Shown piece after piece: positions 18,246 through 26,385 of a DNA stretch of 26,385 nucleotides; the stretch's first letter is position 1; the number at the start of each line of letters is the position of its first letter. Made by a program: the position numbers and the translations under genes. Origin of the DNA: Rhodocyclaceae bacterium (GTDB lineage: Bacteria > Pseudomonadota > Gammaproteobacteria > Burkholderiales > Rhodocyclaceae); NCBI GenBank assembly GCA_030682595.1, contig JAUXNZ010000322.1:1-26385 (forward strand), written 5' to 3'. The notes beneath the pieces are model-generated. The model ran no database searches. It had not been told where the DNA came from and saw only the letters and a list, made by a program, of their open reading frames with translations.

Positions 18246-21041
18246 CTACGCCTTGGGTTGCGTTTCCACCATTTGCAGCGGCTCGGCGGGAATGACCATG
18301 GCAGGCTTCGGCTTGCGGCCGAGGGGTTTCGCTTCACTCGTTGTGACCGGTACCACTGCTGCATGCGAGGTTTCAATCAACTGCAATCCGGCTTGCTGCA
18401 AGTTGGCCGTCAGGTCGACAACTGGCGGGGGCGGCATTACAACGGCCGCGGGTAGCGTTGTTGGAACCTCAATGGCCGCAGGCGCGCTGATCAACACGGG
18501 CGTCGGTGCTTCGGCCGGAGCCGTTGCGATCAGTTCCTCTGGCACCGGTGCTTCGATGACCGAGGTCACTGGAGCGGGTGTCGGCATCGCGGCAGCCGGT
18601 TCTTGGGGTTCTGCCGAAACCGCCTGACGTTCTTCCTGCGCAAAAGTCGGCGCTGGCGGGACGGCGATAGCCGGCGCGCCGTGTACATCGGGGACGGCGA
18701 TAGCCGGCGTGCCGTGTACCGCTTGGACGGCGGTCGTATCGACGAGCAGGGGTGTTTCCACCGGCGTGGCGCCAGCGACGGCTTCAGCCGCAACGGCGGC
18801 CTCACCCGCTGCAACGGCAACGGTTTCAGCTTCCTCGTTGCGGCGCGCTTCGCCACGGCCACGGCCACCCCGTCGGCCGCGCCGACGGTTGCCTTCGCTC
18901 GCGGCTTCGGATGCGGGGGACTCGGCCGGGTTCATGGTTACAAGGATGGGCGCTTCCCTTTGGGGTGTTTCGCCCTCGGCAGGTTTTGGCCTGGCTTGAC
19001 GAGTGTCGGTACCGCCGGGCATTTCAGTTTCAGCGGGACGCGCTTCGGCGCCCCGGTTGCCGCGCCGTGCCTCGTTGCCCTTTTCGCCGCGCTCCTTGCG
19101 GTTCTGGCGATTGTCGCGATCTCCGGCTTCCCTTTCCCTGCCGGCTTCGCTGCGCTCCTTGCGCTCGCCGCGATCGCCACGTTCCTTGCGTTCGCCGCGC
19201 TCAAGTCCTTCCCGGTTATCGGTGCGGCCACGGCCACCACGGCCTCCACGGTCGTTGCGTTCGCCACGCTCGCTGCGTTCGCGGCGGATGGGTTTGTCGG
19301 TTTTCTGGGCGGGGGTTTCGGCCGTTGCTGCGGCCTTTTTGCCGCCCGAGAACCATGCCGCGATCCTGGCGAGCAGGCCAGGCGCCGGTGCGGGCGGAGG
19401 CGCTTCCTTCGATGCGACGATCGGCGCCGGATGGTCTGGCGTGATGCCTTTGACCATCGCTTCGGCCCGGGCCGGTTTGCCTTCGGTTTGCGCGACGATA
19501 GAGGCGTTTTCTTCCTCGGCGGGTTTTACGGCCATCTCATAGCTGGCCAGGATGGCCCCATCCTGGTTGAGTTGGTCGTGGCGCAGGCGGGTGATTTCGT
19601 GCTGCGGCGTTTCGAGATGACGATTCGGGATGATCAGCAGATTGGCGCGGTGGCGCATTTCGATGCGGGCGATATCGACGCGCTTCTCGTTGAGCAGGAA
19701 GGTGCCGACTTCGATGGGTACCTGGACATGCAAGGCGCCGGTGTTTTCCTTCATCGCTTCCTCTTCGAGGATGCGCAGGATGTGCAAGGCGGCCGATTCA
19801 ATACTGCGGATATGCCCGGTGCCGGTGCACCGTGGACAAGTGATATAGCTGGTTTCGGCAAGCGCCGGGCGCAGGCGTTGGCGTGACAGTTCGAGCAGGC
19901 CGAAGCGCGAGATCTTGCTGGTCTGGACGCGGGCGCGGTCGAAATGCAGGGCATCCTTCAGCCGGTTTTCGACATCGCGCTGGCTCTTGGCCGACTCCAT
20001 GTCGATGAAGTCGATGACGATCAGACCGCCGAGGTCACGCAAGCGCAACTGCCGGGCGATTTCTTCGGCGGCTTCGAGGTTGGTGCGCAGGGCGGTTTCT
20101 TCAATATCAGCGCCTTTGGTGGAACGACCGGAGTTGACGTCGACCGAGACCAGCGCTTCGGTATGGTCGATGACTATCGCGCCGCCGGAGGGCAGGGTAA
20201 CCTGCCGCGAATAAGCGGACTCGATCTGGTGTTCGATCTGGAAGCGCGAAAACAGCGGTACGTCGTCGCTGTAGCGCTTGACGCGCGCGACGTTGCCGGG
20301 CATGACGTGGCTCATGAACTGCTGCGCCTGCTCGTAGATGTCGTCCGTGTCGATGAGAATTTCGCCGATCTCGGGGTGGAAATAGTCGCGGATGGCGCGA
20401 ATCACCAGGCTGGATTCCTGATAGATCAGGAAAGCGCCGTTCTGGGATTTGGCCGCGCCGTCGATGGCGTTCCAAAGTTGCAGCAGGTAGTTGAGGTCCC
20501 ACTGCAATTCTTCAGCGCTGCGCCCGATGCCGGCGGTGCGGGCGATCAGGCTCATGCCGCCGGGGACTTCGAGCTGGTCCATCACTTCGCGCAATTCCTG
20601 GCGGTCCTCGCCCTCGATGCGGCGCGAAACGCCGCCGCCGCGCGGGTTGTTGGGCATCAGCACCAGATAGCGGCCGGCGAGGGAAACATAGGTGGTGAGT
20701 GCCGCGCCCTTGTTGCCGCGCTCGTCCTTTTCAACCTGGACGATGAGCTCCTGGCCGACCTTGAGGGCGTCCTGAATCCGTGCGCGACCGGCTTCGACGC
20801 CGGGCAGGAAATAGCTCTTCGAAACTTCCTTGAACGGCAAAAAGCCGTGACGCTCGGCGCCATAATCGACAAAGGCGGCTTCGAGGCTGGGCTCGATGCG
20901 GGTAATGACCGCCTTGTAAATATTGCTCTTGCGTTGTTCCTTGTTGGCCGACTCGATATCGAGGTCAATGAGTTTTTGACCATCGACGATCGCGACGCGG
21001 AGTTCCTCGGCCTGCGTCGCATTGAACAGCATGCGTTTCAT
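18246..21041 (-). CDS. rne: Ribonuclease E
   Basis: This 931-aa protein is the main endoribonuclease of mRNA decay and rRNA/tRNA processing. It begins MKRMLFNATQAEELRVAIVD, then an S1 RNA-binding domain (IYKAVITRIEPSLEAAFVDY, about 34-120), 5' sensor and RNase H-like parts, the catalytic Asp residues in VSVDVNSGRSTKG and LIVIDFIDM, and the zinc link CPRCTGTGH. The C-terminal half is disordered: an Arg/Glu/Gly-rich stretch (RSERGERNDRGGRGG and similar), then Ala/Pro-rich repeats where a degradosome scaffold is expected. Start 21041 is preceded by GGGAG; four more codons upstream are open but unlikely. The long leader (21042 on) is typical for an autoregulated gene. Confidence 0.96.
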   Translation of the reverse strand: MKRMLFNATQAEELRVAIVDGQKLIDLDIESANKEQRKSNIYKAVITRIEPSLEAAFVDYGAERHGFLPFKEVSKSYFLPGVEAGRARIQDALKVGQELIVQVEKDERGNKGAALTTYVSLAGRYLVLMPNNPRGGGVSRRIEGEDRQELREVMDQLEVPGGMSLIARTAGIGRSAEELQWDLNYLLQLWNAIDGAAKSQNGAFLIYQESSLVIRAIRDYFHPEIGEILIDTDDIYEQAQQFMSHVMPGNVARVKRYSDDVPLFSRFQIEHQIESAYSRQVTLPSGGAIVIDHTEALVSVDVNSGRSTKGADIEETALRTNLEAAEEIARQLRLRDLGGLIVIDFIDMESAKSQRDVENRLKDALHFDRARVQTSKISRFGLLELSRQRLRPALAETSYITCPRCTGTGHIRSIESAALHILRILEEEAMKENTGALHVQVPIEVGTFLLNEKRVDIARIEMRHRANLLIIPNRHLETPQHEITRLRHDQLNQDGAILASYEMAVKPAEEENASIVAQTEGKPARAEAMVKGITPDHPAPIVASKEAPPPAPAPGLLARIAAWFSGGKKAAATAETPAQKTDKPIRRERSERGERNDRGGRGGRGRTDNREGLERGERKERGDRGERKERSEAGREREAGDRDNRQNRKERGEKGNEARRGNRGAEARPAETEMPGGTDTRQARPKPAEGETPQREAPILVTMNPAESPASEAASEGNRRRGRRGGRGRGEARRNEEAETVAVAAGEAAVAAEAVAGATPVETPLLVDTTAVQAVHGTPAIAVPDVHGAPAIAVPPAPTFAQEERQAVSAEPQEPAAAMPTPAPVTSVIEAPVPEELIATAPAEAPTPVLISAPAAIEVPTTLPAAVVMPPPPVVDLTANLQQAGLQLIETSHAAVVPVTTSEAKPLGRKPKPAMVIPAEPLQMVETQPKA
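18638..18666 (+). repeat. Dispersed repeat copy 5 (in the rne C-terminal region)
   Basis: This copy contains AAGTCGGCGCTGGCGGGACG and is the best match to the others. In the minus-strand rne frame it encodes VPPAPTFAQ. Its 3' end runs directly into the 33-bp tandem repeat at 18658-18720. Confidence 0.6.
18658..18720 (+). repeat. 33-bp tandem duplication in rne
   Basis: Two units start at 18658 and 18691 (GGGACGGCGATAGCCGGCG, then CGCCGTGTAC or TGCCGTGTAC). They encode an 11-residue repeat, VHGAPAIAVP and VHGTPAIAVP, in the disordered tail of RNase E. The reading frame is kept. Confidence 0.75.
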
Positions 21042-21406
21042 GTGTGCTCCCACGCGCAGGCAGGATCAGCACGACAAATCACACCGCTAGATAGTCGCGG
21101 CGTTGGTCATGTTTGCGGGTTCAGGCTCATCGGTAATCAGGGTGACGGACTGGGCAAAGGAAAGATGATTTGTCGATTCGTTGGGTAGCGACGCCGGTAA
21201 TCTTGGTGAACCGGCATCGCGTAGCAAAGTCTGCGTTGCGCGAAAATAATGTCCAGAGACGAAGTAGTATCGCTGCCTCAGGCGAGCGACCTACACTAGG
21301 GTTTTAGCAACCGGCTGTGACAACATCGCCGAACGACGCCCCGGAACCGCTTCGTGTCTCCGGGCACGCCGTCAGAAGACGGCCAAGCTGGTGCATTATA
21401 TTGCGA
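21042..21406. promoter_or_regulatory. Divergent intergenic region between rne and rluC
   Basis: No gene is seen in these 365 bases. The rne leader (minus strand) should occupy much of it; GCCGGT/ACCGGC near 21200 can pair. A perfect hairpin GCCGTC-AGAA-GACGGC lies at 21368-21383. TATATT at 21396-21401 is a possible -10 only 5 bases before the rluC start, with no ribosome binding site, which suggests a very short or absent rluC leader. Confidence 0.4.
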
Positions 21407-22366
21407 ATGAACGAGTTAAGTAAAGATACAGCCACATTTCTTGAGGTTGGCGAAGACGGCGCCGGGCAGCGCATCGACAACTTTTTGCTGAAGCGCCTCA
21501 AGGGCGTGCCGAAAAGCCACGTTTATCGCATCCTGAGAAGCGGCGAAGTGCGCGTGAACAAGGGTCGGGCGACGGCCGACCGGCGCTTGGGACTGGGCGA
21601 TCGGGTGCGCGTGCCGCCAGTCCGAGTGGCTGAAAAGACCGACGATACTCCCGCGCCGCCACGGGAATTCGCCGTGGTTTTCGAGGACGCGGCGCTGATT
21701 GTCATCGACAAGCCGGCCGGGGTGGCGGTACACGGCGGCAGCGGGGTCAGTTTCGGGGTGATCGAGCAGTTGCGGCAGGCGCGGCCCACTGCGCACTTCC
21801 TTGAACTCGCGCATCGCCTCGACCGGGAAACCTCGGGTTTGCTGATCATCGGCAAGAAGCGCTCGGCGCTGACCAGGCTGCATGACCAGTTTCGCGACGG
21901 GGTGATTGACAAACGCTATCTGGCGCTGGTCAAGGGGCGCTGGCGCGACCCGTTGCGCCATGTGAAGCTGCCCCTGCTCAAATATCTGACACCGGAAGGC
22001 GAGCGGCGCGTGCGGGTCTCCCCCGAGGGCAAGGCGTCCCATTCGATCATGCGTCTGAAGGGTCGTTGGGCAACGCCCTGGGGCGAGTTCAGCTTGCTCG
22101 AGGTGGAACTGGCCACCGGTCGCACCCACCAAATTCGCGTGCATCTCGCGCACCTGGGTTTCCCCATCGTCGGCGACGACAAATATGGCGACTTTGCCCT
22201 GAATCGCGACTTGCAAAAGGCCGGTTTGAAACGCATGTTCCTGCACGCCGCGTCGATGCGCCTGCCACATCCGCTTGGCGAGGAGAGCTTGGATTTAGTT
22301 GCTGCTCTGCCTGCGGAACTGGAGAAGTTTTTGAATAAGCTTGAGAAATCAGATGAAACGCTATGA
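21407..22366 (+). CDS. rluC: 23S rRNA pseudouridine synthase RluC
   Basis: This 319-aa protein has an S4 RNA-binding domain at the N-terminus (RIDNFLLKRLKGVPKSHVYR, about 22-80) and a RluA-family synthase domain with the catalytic Asp139 in AHRLDRETSGLLI, followed by KRYLALVKGRW and GRTHQIRVHLAHLG. RluC modifies three uridines of 23S rRNA in E. coli and is found next to rne in many proteobacteria, divergently as here. Start 21407 is the first Met that gives the usual N-terminal length; the longer frame runs through the promoter region. It overlaps the HAD gene by 14 bases. Confidence 0.93.
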   Translation: MNELSKDTATFLEVGEDGAGQRIDNFLLKRLKGVPKSHVYRILRSGEVRVNKGRATADRRLGLGDRVRVPPVRVAEKTDDTPAPPREFAVVFEDAALIVIDKPAGVAVHGGSGVSFGVIEQLRQARPTAHFLELAHRLDRETSGLLIIGKKRSALTRLHDQFRDGVIDKRYLALVKGRWRDPLRHVKLPLLKYLTPEGERRVRVSPEGKASHSIMRLKGRWATPWGEFSLLEVELATGRTHQIRVHLAHLGFPIVGDDKYGDFALNRDLQKAGLKRMFLHAASMRLPHPLGEESLDLVAALPAELEKFLNKLEKSDETL

Positions 22367-23006
22367 ACTGATTGTGTTCGACTGGGATGGCACGCTGATG
22401 GATTCGGCGGGCGCGATCGCGCAAAGCGTGCAGGCGGCGGCCTGCGACCTCGGACTGGAACCGCCCTCCGATGAGCGCGCCCGTCATATCATCGGCCTGG
22501 GGCTGGGGGACGCGCTGCGTTACGCACTGCCTGATCTGGAGCAGGCGCGTTATGAGGATCTGACCGCGCGTTATCGCCATCACTATCTGTCGCGTGACCA
22601 TGAGTTGCTGTTGTTTTCCGGTGTCGATGCGCTGATGCAGGAACTGGCCCGGAGCGGCCGCTGGCTGGGCGTGGCGACCGGCAAATCGCGTCTGGGGCTG
22701 GATCGGGCGCTGCGGCATAGCGGACTCGGGGGCCACTTTCATGCCACGCGCTGCGCCGACGAGTGCCATTCCAAGCCGCATCCGCAGATGCTTGACGAGT
22801 TGATGGCCGAATTCGCCGTATCGCCAGCGACGACTTTGATGATCGGCGATACCACGCATGATCTGCTGATGGCGCAAAACGCCGGGGTCGATGCCGTGGC
22901 CGTGAGCTATGGCGCGCACCCGCGTGCAATGCTGGAAGCGGCCGCGCCGTTATACTGCGCGGCCTCCGTGGAGGATCTGACGGCGTGGCTGGCGGAAAAT
23001 TCTTGA
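22353..23006 (+). CDS. HAD-family phosphatase (phosphoglycolate phosphatase-like)
   Basis: This 217-aa protein is a HAD-superfamily subfamily IA hydrolase. Motif I DWDGTLMDS holds the nucleophile Asp10 and Asp12, motif II is VATGKS, the Lys of motif III lies in CHSKPHPQML, and motif IV is MIGDTTHD. The helical cap is inserted after motif I. The closest functional class is Gph-like phosphatases, but the true substrate is uncertain. ATG 22353 is preferred over a TTG at 22341. It is in the rluC operon, overlapping that gene by 14 bases. Confidence 0.88.
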   Translation: MKRYELIVFDWDGTLMDSAGAIAQSVQAAACDLGLEPPSDERARHIIGLGLGDALRYALPDLEQARYEDLTARYRHHYLSRDHELLLFSGVDALMQELARSGRWLGVATGKSRLGLDRALRHSGLGGHFHATRCADECHSKPHPQMLDELMAEFAVSPATTLMIGDTTHDLLMAQNAGVDAVAVSYGAHPRAMLEAAAPLYCAASVEDLTAWLAENS

Positions 23007-23027
23007 TTGAACTGGAAGGCGATAGAC

Positions 23028-23966
23028 GTGGCAGACGACTCAAACTGGGAGCGCAAGACTCTTGAAAAGGTGGCGCTGGCGGCCGTTGGCGAGCAGCGGC
23101 GCGCCCGCCGCTGGGGCATCTTTTTCAAATTGCTGGGTTTTGCTTATGTGACGATTTTGCTGGCCGTGTGGGTGGACTGGGGGGTGGTCAGTCCCGATGC
23201 CAAGGGCGCCAAACACACCGCGCTGGTTGAAATGCAGGGGGTCATTCAGGTGAAGGGCGATGTCAATGCAGACGATGTCCTTGGCGCGCTGCAGGCCGCC
23301 TTCAACGACAAACGCACGGCGGGCGTGGTGCTGCGCATCAACAGCCCCGGCGGCAGTCCGACCCAGGCTGGCATCATCGCTGATGAGATGCGCCGGCTGC
23401 GCGCCAAACATGCCGACAAGCCGCTGTATGTGGTGGTGGAGGATGTTTGCGCTTCGGGCGGTTATTACGTCGCCTCGGCCGCCGATAAGATTTTCGTCAA
23501 CAAGGCCAGTCTCGTCGGGTCGATCGGCGTGCTGATGGATGGCTTCGGTTTTACCGGCAGTCTGGATAAGCTGGGTGTCGAGCGGCGCCTGCTGACCGCC
23601 GGCCAGAACAAGGGCTTCCTCGATCCGTTTTCCCCCCAGAACGAGCGCCACAAGGCGCACGCGCAGGGCATGCTCGACGAGATTCACCAGCAATTCGTCG
23701 ATGTGGTGCGCACGGGGCGCGGCCAGCGGCTGAAGGAAACCCCCGAGATGTTTTCCGGCCTGATGTGGACCGGCGCGAAGAGCATCGAGTTGGGTTTGGC
23801 GGATGATTTCGGCACGGTCGACTCGGTGGCGCGCGACGTGATCAAGGCCGAGGAAATCCGCGACTACACGATGAAACCCAATCTGGCCGAAAAATTTGCG
23901 CGGCGCTTTGGCGCCGAGGTGGCCGCCGGACTAGGTGGTGCCTTCGCCCGGTTTAGTCTGCACTGA
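23028..23966 (+). CDS. sppA: S49-family signal peptide peptidase (SppA-like, short form)
   Basis: This 312-aa protein has one N-terminal membrane segment (about 31-50, FFKLLGFAYVTILLAVWVDW) and a periplasmic ClpP-like peptidase domain. Expected features are INSPGGSP (105-112), the serine nucleophile Ser143 in CASGGYYVASAADKI and the Lys general base, probably Lys195, in AGQNKGFLDPF. It would degrade leftover signal peptides in the membrane. GTG 23028 is chosen as start because GGAAGG lies 8 bases upstream; a TTG at 23007 is possible. Its 3' end overlaps the convergent methylase gene by 14 bases. Confidence 0.9.
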   Translation: MADDSNWERKTLEKVALAAVGEQRRARRWGIFFKLLGFAYVTILLAVWVDWGVVSPDAKGAKHTALVEMQGVIQVKGDVNADDVLGALQAAFNDKRTAGVVLRINSPGGSPTQAGIIADEMRRLRAKHADKPLYVVVEDVCASGGYYVASAADKIFVNKASLVGSIGVLMDGFGFTGSLDKLGVERRLLTAGQNKGFLDPFSPQNERHKAHAQGMLDEIHQQFVDVVRTGRGQRLKETPEMFSGLMWTGAKSIELGLADDFGTVDSVARDVIKAEEIRDYTMKPNLAEKFARRFGAEVAAGLGGAFARFSLH

Positions 23967-24675
23967 GGTCTGCACCGAGCAGCAAAAACACGGTGGGCCG
24001 CCGGTCCAGGTCGGGGCGGGGCGCCTGACGCCAAGCTCCGATGCGGCGGGTGGTCACTATTTCGCTGGGCAGTGTCAGGTCGCTCGCCAGGCACAGCAGG
24101 GTTGCGGGATGGCAGGCTGCCAGCAGCGCATCGAGCAGCGCCGTGTTGCGATAGGGCGTCTCGATGAAGAGTTGCGTTTGCCGCTTGTGCCGGGATTCCT
24201 TTTCCAGTTCGACAATGCGTTTGCCGCGCTCTGGCTCGCGCGCTGGCAAATAACCGTGGAAGGCGAAGCGCTGGCCGTCGAGCCCCGAGGCCATCAGCGC
24301 CAGTAGCAGCGCGGAGGGACCGACCAGTGGCTTGACGCCGAGGCCGAGTTCATGGGCGCGCCGGACGATCAGGGCGCCCGGGTCAGCGACTCCGGGACAG
24401 CCGGCTTCCGACATCAACCCGACATCGTGGCCTGCTTGAAGCGGAATCAGCAGGCGGTCGATATCCGCTGGAGCCAGTGGTTCGGGTAACTGTTCGATGA
24501 GGATTTCGCGCAGTGGCGTCGGGTGATTCAGCCATTTCAGTGCGGCGCGTGCCGTTTTGGCATTTTCGACAATGAAGTGCTGGAGCCGACAGGCGATTTC
24601 CCGGGTGCTCGCAGGCAATACCGTCGGCCAGGCGGTGTCGCCGAGTTGCGTCGGTAGCAGGTAGAGGCAACTCAC
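23953..24675 (-). CDS. RsmI-like SAM-dependent methyltransferase (tetrapyrrole methylase fold)
   Basis: This 240-aa protein has the fold of RsmI, the 16S rRNA C1402 2'-O-methyltransferase: GLMSEAGCPGVADPGALIV (family motif with Gly-rich loop), VKPLVGPSALLLALMASGL, FHGYLP and FIETPYRN. Compared with RsmI it starts differently (LYLLPTQLGDT) and lacks the RsmI C-terminal domain, so it is probably a paralogue seen in many betaproteobacteria rather than RsmI itself. The start is GTG 24675, overlapping the maf stop (GTGA), so it is coupled to maf. Confidence 0.8.
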   Translation of the reverse strand: MSCLYLLPTQLGDTAWPTVLPASTREIACRLQHFIVENAKTARAALKWLNHPTPLREILIEQLPEPLAPADIDRLLIPLQAGHDVGLMSEAGCPGVADPGALIVRRAHELGLGVKPLVGPSALLLALMASGLDGQRFAFHGYLPAREPERGKRIVELEKESRHKRQTQLFIETPYRNTALLDALLAACHPATLLCLASDLTLPSEIVTTRRIGAWRQAPRPDLDRRPTVFLLLGADLSAD

Positions 24676-25250
24676 GGAAGGTGAAGTCCTTCGGCGCGCA
24701 GCATTTCCGCGAGCGCGATGAGTGGCAGGCCGACCAGCGCGGTCGGGTCATCGCTTTTCATCCATTCCAGCAGGCTGACGCCCAGGCCTTCGGAACGTGC
24801 GCTGCCCGCGCAATTCAGGGCGTCTTCCTTGTCGAGATAGCGTTCGATCTCGGCGTCGGCCAGTTCGCGAAAGCGCACTTCAGTGGCGACGCCGCGGACA
24901 TGGGTGCGACCATTTTGGCCGTTGAGCAGGCACAGGCCGGTGTGAAATACGACGATATGTCCGGAAAGGCTGCGCAACTGGGCGCGGGCCTTGTCGCGCG
25001 AGCCTGGCTTGCTGAAGCGTTGCGTGCCGCAGTAGGCAACTTGGTCGGAGCCGATGATCAAGGCGTCGGGAAAGCGCTCCAGCACCGCATGGGCCTTGGC
25101 AACGGCCAACCGTTCCGCGGTGACGGCGGGAATTTCGTCAGGCAAGGGGGTTTCGTTGGTTGCCGGGGCGCAGACTTCGAAGGGAATCTGCAAACGAAGG
25201 AGCAGTTCGCGGCGATAGGGTGAGGTCGAGGCCAGAATGAGTTGCGGCAT
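24672..25250 (-). CDS. Maf-like nucleotide pyrophosphatase (YceF type)
   Basis: This 192-aa protein has the Maf signature LILASTSPYRRELLLRL at its N-terminus, the catalytic Asp in IIGSDQVAYC and, near the end, SLLEWMKSDDPTALVGLPL, which fits the YceF subgroup that hydrolyses 7-methyl-GTP. Start 25250 is set by the family N-terminus. The gene is divergent from yceD across a 96-bp region and is followed by the coupled methylase gene. Confidence 0.9.
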   Translation of the reverse strand: MPQLILASTSPYRRELLLRLQIPFEVCAPATNETPLPDEIPAVTAERLAVAKAHAVLERFPDALIIGSDQVAYCGTQRFSKPGSRDKARAQLRSLSGHIVVFHTGLCLLNGQNGRTHVRGVATEVRFRELADAEIERYLDKEDALNCAGSARSEGLGVSLLEWMKSDDPTALVGLPLIALAEMLRAEGLHLP

Positions 25251-25346
25251 GGGCAGGGTAAAATTGGATTGGCGGATGTTTTTGCAGGCTTTTATTGGAG
25301 AGAGCCTTTGACTGGCGAGGGCGGCGCATGATAACATTCGTCGTTT

Positions 25347-25892
25347 ATGTCTAGCCGGGAAGAACAGGATTTGGCCGGGACAGTCATCGACAGCCTTAAA
25401 TTCGCGGCGGACGGCGGCTGTATCACCGGAAAACTCGCCCTGACGAGTCTGTCTCGCCTGGCCGATGTGCTGGTGCGCCCCACTGGTTCGCTGCAGTGCG
25501 AATTGACGGGAGTTCCTGAAATGGGGGGTGCTGGCGGGCCGGGTTTGCATTTACGGGTTAGCGGGCGAGTTGGTTTGCAATGCCAGCATTGTCTTGCCGA
25601 GGTGGGTTTTGAGTGCGCCATCGACAGTCGGTTGTTGTTGATACCATCAGGTGCACCCGAGGAAAGTTGGCCCGCGGATGAGTTGGAGTCTGACGAATAC
25701 GATGCCATGCCAGCCAGCCGGGAACTGTCGGTGCTGGAACTGGTAGAAGAAGAGGTTTTGCTGGCGTTGCCGATCGTGCCGCGCCATGCGGATTGTCTGC
25801 TTCCGGCGGCCGCGCTTGTCGGGGCTGGAGCGGAGATTGAAGAAAGCGTGCCATCGCCGTTTGCGGTGTTGGCGGGATTGAAGAAACATTGA
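25347..25892 (+). CDS. yceD: YceD/DUF177 family protein
   Basis: This 181-aa acidic protein belongs to DUF177 and has the conserved CQHC pair (about residues 72-75) after a beta-rich N-terminal part (CELTGVPEMG; LHLRVSGRVGLQ) and the conserved LVEEEVLLALPIVPRH segment with a further Cys. In E. coli yceD is co-transcribed with rpmF, as here; a role in rRNA metabolism has been proposed. TGATAACAT just before the gene is a possible -10, implying a short leader. Confidence 0.9.
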   Translation: MSSREEQDLAGTVIDSLKFAADGGCITGKLALTSLSRLADVLVRPTGSLQCELTGVPEMGGAGGPGLHLRVSGRVGLQCQHCLAEVGFECAIDSRLLLIPSGAPEESWPADELESDEYDAMPASRELSVLELVEEEVLLALPIVPRHADCLLPAAALVGAGAEIEESVPSPFAVLAGLKKH

Positions 25893-25916
25893 ATCGATTT
25901 GAAGTAAGGAGTCATC

Positions 25917-26096
25917 ATGGCAGTCCAGCAGAACAAGAAATCCCCCTCCAAGCGTGGCATGCATCGTGCGCACGACTTTCTCTCCGCGCCGCCCCTGGCC
26001 ATCGAGCCGACCACCGGCGAGGTGCATATGCGTCACCATATCTCTCCCTCCGGTGTTTATCGGGGCAAGAAGGTCGTCAAGACCAAGGGTGAGTAA
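25917..26096 (+). CDS. rpmF: 50S ribosomal protein L32
   Basis: This 59-aa protein has the L32 hallmark MAVQQNKKSPSKRGMHRAHD and the C-terminal HISPSGVYRGKKVVK. AAGGAG precedes the start. The four Cys of zinc-binding L32 forms are absent, so it is the Cys-minus type. It is 24 bases after yceD and ends before a terminator-like hairpin. Confidence 0.97.
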   Translation: MAVQQNKKSPSKRGMHRAHDFLSAPPLAIEPTTGEVHMRHHISPSGVYRGKKVVKTKGE

Positions 26097-26114
26097 ATCC
26101 CCATCGCCAGAATC

Positions 26115-26144
26115 CGGCCGGGCGTGCAAACGTCCGGCCGTTTT
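26115..26144 (+). terminator. Terminator-like hairpin after rpmF
   Basis: CGGCCGGGCG and CGTCCGGCCG pair at 9 of 10 positions around a 6-nt loop and are followed by TTTT. It probably ends or attenuates the yceD-rpmF transcript before plsX. Confidence 0.7.
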
Positions 26145-26167
26145 CATGCCGCATACCGTGCACTTGA

Positions 26168-26385
26168 ATGACCATCACACTCGCAGTTGACTGCATGGGT
26201 GGCGATCACGGTCCGTCCGTGATCGTCCCGGCAGTGCTTGAATTCCTGCACCAGGATCGGGATTGTTCAGCAATCCTGGTGGGCCGCGAGGAAGCGATCA
26301 GCCCCTTTCTGACGCAAGTTGAAACCGCGCTGAAAGGTCGCTGGTCCGTGCACCACGCCAGCGAAGTGGTTGACATGGACGAGCC
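26168..26385 (+). CDS. plsX: Phosphate acyltransferase PlsX (3' truncated by window)
   Basis: The first 72 codons are visible: TLAVDCMGGDHGPSVIVPAV is the N-terminal signature of PlsX, which makes acyl-phosphate from acyl-ACP for phospholipid synthesis. It follows rpmF as in most proteobacteria. No strong ribosome binding site is seen before ATG 26168. Confidence 0.93.
   Translation, partial: MTITLAVDCMGGDHGPSVIVPAVLEFLHQDRDCSAILVGREEAISPFLTQVETALKGRWSVHHASEVVDMDE

Noticed and set aside
1..26385. tRNA genes, CRISPR arrays and insertion sequences
   Set aside because: No tRNA-like cloverleaf, regular repeat-spacer array or transposase gene was found by reading; the integration target is a protein gene and not a tRNA.

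Overview
The window looks like chromosomal DNA of a betaproteobacterium, with Rhodocyclales-like gene content and order (my inference; no marker was searched). The evidence is the order rne / rluC / HAD phosphatase / S49 peptidase / RsmI-like methylase / maf / yceD / rpmF / plsX, the dnaX-ybaB pair, a 4.5S RNA gene upstream of dnaX, and high G+C throughout.

Left host flank (1-4413): the 3' end of comEC, an alpha/beta hydrolase, the SRP 4.5S RNA gene, a Spy/CpxP-like LTXXQ periplasmic protein, dnaX, ybaB, and the first codons of a low-molecular-weight protein tyrosine phosphatase (LMW-PTP) gene. Right host flank (17738-26385): the rest of that LMW-PTP gene, a bidirectional terminator, rne on the minus strand, then rluC, HAD phosphatase, sppA-like peptidase, RsmI-like methylase, maf, yceD, rpmF and the start of plsX.

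Between them (about 4414-17737, 13.3 kb) is an integrated phage-related element with every recognisable gene on the minus strand. It is bounded by a 20-bp direct repeat lying in the catalytic P-loop codons of the LMW-PTP gene. The left copy keeps the original start codon and dies after 20 codons. The right copy is preceded by a new start codon, ribosome binding site and AT-rich leader supplied by the element, so a full-length enzyme with a different N-terminus is rebuilt. A second, 17/20 direct repeat just inside both ends looks like integrase arm-type sites.

From right to left the element carries an AlpA-like regulator and tyrosine integrase; a small accessory segment (108 aa, 88 aa and a DUF6499/DUF2285-like protein); a tightly overlapped replication operon (60-aa DNA-binding protein, second AlpA-like protein, two small proteins, CHC2/Toprim primase and VapE-type ATPase); a non-coding stretch full of iteron-like nonamers; and a packaging-side operon (coiled-coil protein, RadC-like JAB protein, two phage proteins, Nu1-like small and GpA-like large terminase, coiled-coil protein, sigma-70 region-4-like protein). 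I find no portal, capsid, tail, lysis or CI-type repressor gene. The content fits a phage satellite or a strongly reduced prophage that keeps its own excision, replication and DNA-packaging functions.

Other notable signals are a dispersed repeat of about 25 bp present in comEC, dnaX, rne and twice in the element, in different reading frames; nested inverted repeats that could hide the start of the replication operon; a 27-bp perfect palindrome near the left end; and a one-base frame offset that splits the primase/VapE pair.
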